Shown here: one piece after another, positions 46,789-53,640 of the stretch
How positions within the stretch are numbered: the first letter of the stretch is position 1
Layout: each line of letters begins with the position of its first letter
Source of the DNA: QHXQ01 sp045807745
GTDB lineage: Bacteria; Acidobacteriota; Blastocatellia; Pyrinomonadales; Pyrinomonadaceae
Reading direction: 5' to 3'
Length of the DNA stretch: 64,000 bases
NCBI GenBank assembly: GCA_045807745.1
Contig: JBJMGT010000027.1
Coordinates: 29,122 to 93,121 of the forward strand
Position numbers and translations under genes: made by a program
Notes under the pieces: model-generated
What the model was told of the DNA's origin: nothing
Seen by the model: the letters and a program-made list of their open reading frames with translations, nothing else
The model's database searches: none

Positions 46789-47262
46789 CTACTTACTCTT
46801 ACTGTCGAGCGCCGCTCGCAGCCAGTTGCGGGCCAACTCATGCTGCGGCGCGTATGCGGCCCAGACGCTCGCGGCCCAAGCCCGCACACGCTCTGTATGC
46901 TCCGGCGCAGCAACGTTGAAGTCCAGATCGGCTATCGTCAGCGCGCCCCGCTGACTCAGCACGGCCGGTTTCTCAAGCGGCACACTGCCGTTCAGCCAGC
47001 GCTGGATCGCCGCATACAACTCGGCCACGCCGCCATGCTCTACGCCACAGCAGAGTCGTGTGAGATGCGCGGCGTAGGATTTGGCGGAGTGCCCATAGCG
47101 TTCCGGATGCTGCATGCTATAAGCATCAACCGCCAAAGCATGCGCCGCCCCGTAGCGATAGTCGCTATAACTCAGCACACCAAGCTCATCGAACAACGCC
47201 TGACAACCCGCGTGCCCGCCCCGCACAACTGCGCCACAGTCCGGACACTGATCTGCACTCAT
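46789..47262 (-). CDS. DUF5946 family protein
   Basis: 157 aa. It begins with a short zinc-knuckle-like CPDCG (residues 6-10). The wording YRYGAAHALAVDAYSMQHPE is that of the DUF5946 family, and a WLNGSVPLEKPA segment follows. Family function is unknown. It lies 36 bp upstream of the deaminase-like gene's start on the same strand. Confidence 0.75.
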   Translation of the reverse strand: MSADQCPDCGAVVRGGHAGCQALFDELGVLSYSDYRYGAAHALAVDAYSMQHPERYGHSAKSYAAHLTRLCCGVEHGGVAELYAAIQRWLNGSVPLEKPAVLSQRGALTIADLDFNVAAPEHTERVRAWAASVWAAYAPQHELARNWLRAALDSKSK

Positions 47263-47303
47263 GGCTGATTATCTGAGCCGCAATAGCATAGCGCTTACAT
47301 GCC

Positions 47304-47402
47304 GCCGGGAGCGCGGGCCTCTCGGCCCGCCTTGAGCGCACTAGCGCGAACCACTGACTCGCCGCACGGCTCGTTGGCGGGCAGGATGCCCGCGCTCCCG
47401 GC
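47304..47402. repeat. Dispersed GC palindrome, long form
   Basis: 15-nt perfect arms GCCGGGAGCGCGGGC (47304-47318) and GCCCGCGCTCCCGGC (47388-47402) enclose 69 bp holding inner inverted words (GGCCCGCC against GGCGGGC). The outer arm has the same wording as the palindrome at 32456 (GCCGGGCGCGCGGGC). This looks like a dispersed REP/MITE-like family. Confidence 0.7.
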
Positions 47403-47512
47403 GCTGCGCAGTCTGACTCCCTCGCCTCTCGCTATAACTCGCGTGCGCGCAACACGCCTAATCAAGTCGGGCGCACGTTACTATAGTCGTCTCTTTGATT
47501 GCAATTGCGTGG

Positions 47513-48886
47513 TCAGTCGCCGGCATTGAGGGCGTGCATGGCAGCGCACGCTTGCATGCTGACTGCCGCTTCGTCCTCTTCGATGTTGGCGAAGAGTCGG
47601 AGCACGACAGGCCAGTCCGGGCGCTGGTAGAACCGGCGGATCGCGTCGTAGTCGAAGCTTAGTTCGTCAACGAGCGGATAGATCAGACCGCGCGCGACGA
47701 ACGCGTGGAGATCGTGTGAGCCATAATCTAAACCCGGCACGTAAGCGGCGGGGCGGCCGACTATCACTGCATCGACGAGCACGCTTGAGTTGCCGGCCAA
47801 GACGATATCCGCCGCTGCCACATCGCGGAACACTGAGCCGCCGGCACTCCGCTCGACGCGCTCACAGTTGAGCGCTGCGAGCCACGCGTCGAGGCCGCGC
47901 CACAGATTCTTCGGATGCGGACGCACGAGGATGCGCGCCACACGCGCGTCGCCGAGCAACAGCGCGACAATGGTGCGCAGCCGTTCTTCCTGCACGTCCT
48001 TGCAAAGAAATATGCCGACAGTCAGACGTGCGGGCAGTTGATCGGCGCGCATCGGCGCATACTGTTGTCGTCGTCCATGCACCAGCACACGCGTCAGCCG
48101 GCAGCCCTCCGCCAGATACGTCTGCCGCGCGGCCTCGCAATGCACCAGCGCCAGATCATAACTGAGCCGCGCGACCGGCCGGACGGGCATGCCGTGTGTG
48201 ACGAGCACGACGGGCACGCCACATCTGCGCGCCGCCAGATTGAACGCGATGCCATGTGGGTTGCTGTGATTCGACGTGACCGCGAGCCGATAGCGCCCGC
48301 GCCGGAAGATGCCGAGATAGCGCGTGTAATAGCCGATCAGTTCGACGACGCGCAGCACTTTGAAGAACTCGTAGCGCCGATGCAACCGGTGTGCGAGCCT
48401 GAGTGTGCGTCGCCAGTTGGAACTAAGACTCCGAACCAGCGCGGCGAGGGCCGCAACGTCGGGTCTTCGACGGAATTTTAATTCGCTCCAATTTAACTCC
48501 GGCGACATTGATAGCAGCGGCTCAATGGCCCGGCGCTCGTTGCTGAGGCGTGCGACCCAAACCGCGCCGTCTCGTCGCTCTGGTGCGCGCAGTTCCAGAA
48601 ATCTCGTCAACCCGCCGAGCAGCGCTAGCACGGCCGGGATCGGTGTGTGCCGCGCGCGCTCGACGAACGCCGCGCCCACACGCAGGCTGCGGTGTTGCGT
48701 CATCACATAGCGGGCGATGCCGGCCACCACCTCAGCCTCGTCGCAACGGAGGATGCTCTTGATGCCGCGATTGAGCAGACATGCATCGGCAACGCGCCCG
48801 CCGGTTTCTGCCAGCGCGCGCGCGTCGGCCGCAAAGTCCGTCGGCTCGTCGCCGCTCTGCGGTGGCCGCTCCGGTGCGCGCATCAT
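47513..48886 (-). CDS. Capsule/surface polysaccharide glycosyltransferase-like protein (GT-B)
   Basis: 457 aa, last gene of a three-gene operon whose members overlap by 4 bp. Motifs resemble the GT-B/CDP-glycerol-transferase and KpsC-like group: VVLVTHGMPVRPVARLSYDL, a nucleotide-binding-like RPHPKNLWRGLD, and AADIVLAGNSSVLVDAVIVG near the C-terminus. The acceptor is unknown. Given the cytidylyltransferase upstream, a CMP- or CDP-activated donor is likely (inference). Confidence 0.7.
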   Translation of the reverse strand: MMRAPERPPQSGDEPTDFAADARALAETGGRVADACLLNRGIKSILRCDEAEVVAGIARYVMTQHRSLRVGAAFVERARHTPIPAVLALLGGLTRFLELRAPERRDGAVWVARLSNERRAIEPLLSMSPELNWSELKFRRRPDVAALAALVRSLSSNWRRTLRLAHRLHRRYEFFKVLRVVELIGYYTRYLGIFRRGRYRLAVTSNHSNPHGIAFNLAARRCGVPVVLVTHGMPVRPVARLSYDLALVHCEAARQTYLAEGCRLTRVLVHGRRQQYAPMRADQLPARLTVGIFLCKDVQEERLRTIVALLLGDARVARILVRPHPKNLWRGLDAWLAALNCERVERSAGGSVFRDVAAADIVLAGNSSVLVDAVIVGRPAAYVPGLDYGSHDLHAFVARGLIYPLVDELSFDYDAIRRFYQRPDWPVVLRLFANIEEDEAAVSMQACAAMHALNAGD

Positions 48887-49824
48887 CTGCCGGCTCGCAG
48901 TGCGTTGATGAGATTAGCAATAGTGGCTTCGTGTACGCGCGTGCGGGCCGCGTGCCCGCTGTTCGCATTGTGTGGTGCGAGTAAACAGTTTTCCATCTGG
49001 CGTAACGGACTGTCCGCCGGAAGCGGTTCAACCTCAAACACGTCGAGCGCGGCCCCGGCCAGCCTGCGCGCGCTGAGCGCAGCGACGAGCGCCGGTTCAT
49101 CAACCACGGGGCCGCGCGCCGTGTTGATGAGATATGCCGTAGGGCGCATGAGCGCCAACTGATCGCATCCGATCAGATGGAAGGAAGTCGGATTAAGATC
49201 GCAGTGCAGCGTGACAAAATCGGCCGCCGCGAGCAACTCTCCGAGCGGCAACATGCGCAGGTCTGTTTCGGCAACAAACGTAGCAGGCACAGGCACAGGA
49301 TCGTTGCCAAGCGCTGTCATCCCGCACGCCCGCGCACGCCGCACCACGGCTTTACCGATATGCCCAACCCCGATCACGCCGAGCGTGCATTCGCTGAGCG
49401 CACGCCCATCCGATTTCGTCCACAAGCCTTGGCGCATATCCTTGTCCATCCAAGGCAGCCGGCGCGCAAAGCAGAGGATGTAGCCGAGCACCGTATCAGC
49501 GACCGGGTCTGTGAAAGCGTCGGGCGTGTTGCAGACTTTGATGCCGAGTTGCGCGGCCGTGCGCGTGTCGATGGAATCTATGCCCGTGCCCCATTTCGCG
49601 ATCACCTTGAGCCGCGTCGCCGCGCGCAGCACACGCTCTGTGAATTGATCATCACCGCAGATCACGCCATCGATCAGCCCAACGATAGGTAGCAACTCCG
49701 CCTCGCACAGACGCTCGCACACCTCTGTCGTGATGATCTCAATGCCTGCCGCTTCCAGCCGCGCACGGAACTCTTCAAGCACGGGCAGCAGATATGGCGC
49801 ACTGACCAGAACTCGCCACGTCAT
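48883..49824 (-). CDS. D-isomer-specific 2-hydroxyacid dehydrogenase
   Basis: 313 aa. NAD-binding GxGxxG in LGVIGVGHIGKAVVRRARAC, the catalytic arginine in LINTARGPVVDEPALV, the glutamate in DVFEVEPLPAD and the catalytic histidine in LLAPHNANSGHA. This is the phosphoglycerate-dehydrogenase-like branch. It overlaps both neighbours by 4 bp (ATGA type), so it works in the same pathway as the cytidylyltransferase and glycosyltransferase. It probably makes or oxidises the hydroxy-acid to be activated; the substrate is unknown. Confidence 0.88.
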   Translation of the reverse strand: MTWRVLVSAPYLLPVLEEFRARLEAAGIEIITTEVCERLCEAELLPIVGLIDGVICGDDQFTERVLRAATRLKVIAKWGTGIDSIDTRTAAQLGIKVCNTPDAFTDPVADTVLGYILCFARRLPWMDKDMRQGLWTKSDGRALSECTLGVIGVGHIGKAVVRRARACGMTALGNDPVPVPATFVAETDLRMLPLGELLAAADFVTLHCDLNPTSFHLIGCDQLALMRPTAYLINTARGPVVDEPALVAALSARRLAGAALDVFEVEPLPADSPLRQMENCLLAPHNANSGHAARTRVHEATIANLINALRAGR

Positions 49825-50615
49825 ACACGCCCCCGCGCGCCCGGCGCGCCGTAGCGACGGCCGAGCGGATCATCTTTCATCAATCCTTCGACGAGCCGCA
49901 GGTCTGCGGGCGTGTCCACCGCATGCGTGTCCACGTCTGTCTCCACCAGCCGCACGCGCCCGCCGTGCTCGATGAGCCGCAGCATGTCGATAGACTCCGC
50001 CCATTCGAGCGGCGTCGGCGCGAGCCGCGCAAACTCGCGCAACGCTTCACGCCGAAACGGGATCACGCATACCTGCTTAAAGACTCGCAGGTGCTCGCTA
50101 TCGTCGAACTCAATGGCGGGAATGGGCGCGCGCGAGAAGTAGAGCGCATCGCCGTAGACATTCTTCACGACCTTTATTGTATTTGGATCGATGTACTCCG
50201 CGCGCGTACCAATCCACCGCACCAGATTCACACACGTCACGGCCCGATCATTGAGCATGGGCGCAACGGCCGCGTCGATCATCTCCGGCGTGAGCATCGG
50301 TTCGTCCCCCTGAATCATCACGATGATCTCAGCCTCGACGTGCTCAGCCGCCTCCGCCACGCGGTCGCTCGCCCGTTCATGGTCAGCCGCTGTCATAATC
50401 ACTGTGCCGCCGAACTCTTCAACGACAACCCGAACCTCTTCATCGCACGTCGCAACGTAGACTGCATCAAGTCCTTCGCACAGCGCCGCGCGGCGATAGA
50501 CGTGCTCGATCATCGGGCGGCCGAGCAGTGGCGCAAGCGGCTTACCCGGAAACCGCGACGAACCCATCCGCGCCGGGATCACGGCGACCATCCGGCCCAT
50601 AACCTTCCTCTTCAT
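49821..50615 (-). CDS. KdsB-like sugar-acid cytidylyltransferase
   Basis: About 264 aa. The N-terminal CMP-KDO synthetase signature is VAVIPARMGSSRFPGKPLAP. Further motifs are GLDAVYVATCDEEV, VMIQGDEPMLTPEMID and VDTHAVDTPADL. Such enzymes couple CTP to 3-deoxy-sugar acids. There is no kdsA, kdsC or kdsD nearby, and the operon instead adds a 2-hydroxyacid dehydrogenase, so the acid may not be KDO. The start is uncertain: ATGs at 50615, 50600 and 50591 are all in frame, and the AGGAAGG lies between the first two. Confidence 0.85.
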   Translation of the reverse strand: MKRKVMGRMVAVIPARMGSSRFPGKPLAPLLGRPMIEHVYRRAALCEGLDAVYVATCDEEVRVVVEEFGGTVIMTAADHERASDRVAEAAEHVEAEIIVMIQGDEPMLTPEMIDAAVAPMLNDRAVTCVNLVRWIGTRAEYIDPNTIKVVKNVYGDALYFSRAPIPAIEFDDSEHLRVFKQVCVIPFRREALREFARLAPTPLEWAESIDMLRLIEHGGRVRLVETDVDTHAVDTPADLRLVEGLMKDDPLGRRYGAPGARGRV

Positions 50616-50664
50616 GCGCTTAACGAGTTGACTGACTTGTTAGGCACGGCTTTAAGGGACAACA

Positions 50665-51090
50665 TTATCGCCTTGATTTATTGGCTGGCTGTCTAATACG
50701 CAACCACTGTACATTTCCTGAAATTGGCAGGAGGTCAAGCTCCTTTCGCAGTTCGTCGCGCAGATCATTAATCACTTCGTCCAAACTGCCCTCTTCATTA
50801 GCTGCATAATCCTCAAACATCTTCTTTAATTTCTCAACTTGAGTGATGCTGCCAAAAAGTTGGATGTCAGCAAGTGCTGATTCTAGCCTCTGAGCATATT
50901 CTGGCTCTGACGGTAGATGGCGCATAGCAGCATCCCCAAGCCGACGGTACGCTTCAATGAGATATTGCAAGCGAATATCTCGAAGTTTATTGGCTCTGTC
51001 ACGATTTCTCGTTAAGACATGGGCAATAAACCAGCCTAAGATTGCGACAATCACAGTAATTATGAGCGGTAATAGAAGTTGCCAGTTCAT
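50665..51090 (-). CDS. Hypothetical protein with one N-terminal membrane helix
   Basis: 141 aa. A strong membrane helix (about 5-24, LLLPLIITVIVAILGWFIAH) is followed by a charged, helical soluble part (DRANKLRDIRLQYLIEAYRR). The gene is clearly more AT-rich than its neighbours, a sign of recent acquisition. I do not recognise the family. Confidence 0.6.
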   Translation of the reverse strand: MNWQLLLPLIITVIVAILGWFIAHVLTRNRDRANKLRDIRLQYLIEAYRRLGDAAMRHLPSEPEYAQRLESALADIQLFGSITQVEKLKKMFEDYAANEEGSLDEVINDLRDELRKELDLLPISGNVQWLRIRQPANKSRR

Positions 51091-51220
51091 CGTTAGTACC
51101 TGCGAGCGCCTACCTGCGTGTTAGACGGAACGAATACAGATAATACGCGGATTTGATGTGTTATCAATATTCCGGCCGGATAATAAGGCTTCGGGCGCAA
51201 GACGATTGCGGGCGGACATA

Positions 51221-51256
51221 AGCAGAAGGCGCTATCGCAGGATAGCGCCTTCTGCT
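51221..51256 (-). terminator. 16-bp terminator hairpin of the EF-G-like gene
   Basis: Perfect arms AGCAGAAGGCGCTATC (51221-51236) and GATAGCGCCTTCTGCT (51241-51256) with a 4-nt loop, between the stop at 51301 and the start region of the 51090 gene. Short T-rich ends occur on both strands. Confidence 0.75.
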
Positions 51257-51300
51257 CTTAACGCCGGAACGGTCGGCGCATTTGCTGCTGTTACTGCGGC

Positions 51301-53406
51301 TTAATCTTCCTCTTCCGCTCTGATGCGACCTTCGGCGCGGGCTTGTTCGACGATCTTTTGGGCGATCTGGCCGGGGACGGGGTCGTAGTGGGAGAACTCC
51401 ATGTGGTAGGAGCCGCGTGCGCCGGTGATGGAGTTGAGCTTGGATTGATAGTCGAGCATCTCGGCCATGGGGGCTTGGGCTTTGATGACCTGATTCTTGC
51501 CGCGCATCTCCATGCCTTGCACGCGTCCGCGCCGCGAGTTCAAGTCGCCCATGATGTCGCCGCTACATTCGACGGGCGCGACCACTTCGATGTGCATGAT
51601 CGGTTCGAGGATCGTCGGCTTGATCTTGTCCACCGCGTTGCGGAACGCTTTGCGCCCGGCGGCGCGGAACGAGTGTTCGTCGGAATCAACCGCGTGGAAC
51701 GAGCCGTCCACGAGTGTGACTTTGAAATCGACGAGCGGGTAGCCGGCAATCGCGCCGTGCGCCGCGGCTTCGATGATGCCCTTCTCGATCGCGGGGCGGA
51801 ACTGCTGCGGTACAGAGCCGCCGAAAATCTTATCCTCGAACGTGAAGCCGCCGCCACGCGGCAGTGGCTCGAAGACGACCTTGCAGTCGCCGAACTGCCC
51901 GCGCCCGCCGGTCTGTTTCTTGTGGCGGCCCTGCACCTCTGCGCGCGCCGTGATCGTCTCCTTGTACGGCACTTTCGGCGGATGCAAAGAGACCTCTACG
52001 TGAAAGCGGTTGCGCAGTTTCTCGACCACCGTCTCGACGTGGAGTTGACCTGAGCCGGAGAGGATGAACTCTTTGGTCTGCGCGTCGCGCGTGAAATGCA
52101 GGCTGGGGTCTTCTTCCAGAATCTTGTGCAGGGCTGTGCTGATCTTTTCCTCATCCTGCCGCGACTTCGGCTCGATAGCGAAGGAGATGGCAGCTTCCGG
52201 ATACTCCACCGGATCGTAGACGATGGGCGCGGCCCTGTCGGCCAACGTGTCGCCGGTCTGCGTCTCGCGCAGCTTGACGCAGGCGATGATGTCGCCCGCG
52301 TTCGCTTCGTCGATCTTGTCGAGTTGCTTGCCTTGCACCGAGTGAAGCGCGCCGAGTCGCTCGCTCGCGCCGCGCGTGGTGTTCTGCACATTCGCGTCGT
52401 GCTTAACATGACCGCTGACGACTTTCATCACCGTAATGCGCCCGGCAAACGGATCGGCGACGGTGCGGAAGACGTAAGCGGAGAACGGCTCGCTCGGGCT
52501 GTACTTGCGCGTCAAGGGTTCGCCACTGTCGGCTTCAAGGGCAGTGCGCCCGTGCTCGGCCTCGTGTGTGTCGGGCGCGGGCGCGTAGTCGATGATGCCG
52601 TCGAGGAGCGATTGCAGCCCGACGAGCGACAGACTTGAGACCGCGAAGACCGGGCACAGACGGCTCGCCGCAATCGCTTTCGAGATGTTCGGCACGATGT
52701 CCTCTTCGGGCAGCGTCCCTTCAGCGAAATACTTCTCCAACAGCGCATCGTCCGATTCCGCGATGACTTCGATCAGACGCTCGCGCTCTTTGTCCACCAC
52801 ATCGCGCCCAGCGGCCGGGATATCGATCTCTTTGGCCTTGCCCTCATCATCGAACTCGTAAGCCTTCATGTGGACGATGTCCACGACGCCTTTGAAGTTA
52901 TGTTCCTGCCCGATGGGCAGCGTGAAGGGGACGATAGCGCGGCTGAAGGTATGGCGCGCGGAATCGAGCGCCGCGCCGAAATCGGCGTGCTCCTTGTCTA
53001 TCTGGTTGATGACCATGATGCGCGGCGTCAGAAATTCATTCGCGTAGGCCCAGGTCTTTTCGGTCTGCACTTCGACGCCCTTGACGGCGTGGACAACGAC
53101 GAGCGCACAGTCGGCGACGCGCAGAGCGGGGCGCGCGTGCGCAATGAAGGCGGCGTAGCCGGGCGTGTCGATTAAATTGATCTTGTGGTCTTTGTATTCA
53201 AGGTGCGCGAGCGCGGAGTTCAAAGTGATCTTGCGCGCAATCGCGTCTTCTTCATAATCGGTCGTGGTCGTGCCTTCGTCCACTTTGCCCCAACGCGTGG
53301 TTGCGCCGGTCAGGTGCAGGAGGGAACTGATCAGTTGCGTCTTGCCTGAGTCGCCGTGACCGATGATGGCGAGATTGCGTATCTGTTTGGTCGGATAGAC
53401 TTTCAT
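51301..53406 (-). CDS. Elongation factor G-like translational GTPase (EF-G2 type)
   Basis: 701 aa from the ATG at 53406 (MKVYPTKQIRNLAIIGHGDS); the longer frame adds 39 unrelated codons. P-loop GHGDSGKT, G3 LIDTPGYAAF and G4 NQID are intact. Domains II to V follow with typical EF-G wording (GSGQLHVETVVEKL, GGRGQFGDCKVVFEP, GSYHMEFSHYDPVPGQIAQK). Switch I deviates from canonical EF-G: the usual RGITI is RKITLNSAL, so this is a paralogue of the EF-G2/EF-G-like group rather than the main translocase. No rpsL, rpsG or tuf is adjacent. Presumably ribosome-associated. Confidence 0.9.
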   Translation of the reverse strand: MKVYPTKQIRNLAIIGHGDSGKTQLISSLLHLTGATTRWGKVDEGTTTTDYEEDAIARKITLNSALAHLEYKDHKINLIDTPGYAAFIAHARPALRVADCALVVVHAVKGVEVQTEKTWAYANEFLTPRIMVINQIDKEHADFGAALDSARHTFSRAIVPFTLPIGQEHNFKGVVDIVHMKAYEFDDEGKAKEIDIPAAGRDVVDKERERLIEVIAESDDALLEKYFAEGTLPEEDIVPNISKAIAASRLCPVFAVSSLSLVGLQSLLDGIIDYAPAPDTHEAEHGRTALEADSGEPLTRKYSPSEPFSAYVFRTVADPFAGRITVMKVVSGHVKHDANVQNTTRGASERLGALHSVQGKQLDKIDEANAGDIIACVKLRETQTGDTLADRAAPIVYDPVEYPEAAISFAIEPKSRQDEEKISTALHKILEEDPSLHFTRDAQTKEFILSGSGQLHVETVVEKLRNRFHVEVSLHPPKVPYKETITARAEVQGRHKKQTGGRGQFGDCKVVFEPLPRGGGFTFEDKIFGGSVPQQFRPAIEKGIIEAAAHGAIAGYPLVDFKVTLVDGSFHAVDSDEHSFRAAGRKAFRNAVDKIKPTILEPIMHIEVVAPVECSGDIMGDLNSRRGRVQGMEMRGKNQVIKAQAPMAEMLDYQSKLNSITGARGSYHMEFSHYDPVPGQIAQKIVEQARAEGRIRAEEED

Positions 53407-53640
53407 ACGATTAGGAAAAGCATCCTTTCGCCGGGTGAATTTTGCGACGCAGAAACAAACGATCCGCGTGTCTTCGTCGGGCACTGAAATGATGTGCGAG
53501 ATCGCGCTCTGGTAGTGCAGCAAATTTAGCCGACGCGCGGGCGCGATGGCAAGCGGCCACGGATTAGGATTCTGTGCATTTGCGGGAAAATGTGCTAAAT
53601 AAGGAACTGTAGTCGAGCCTCATTATTACGAGTATCCTCC

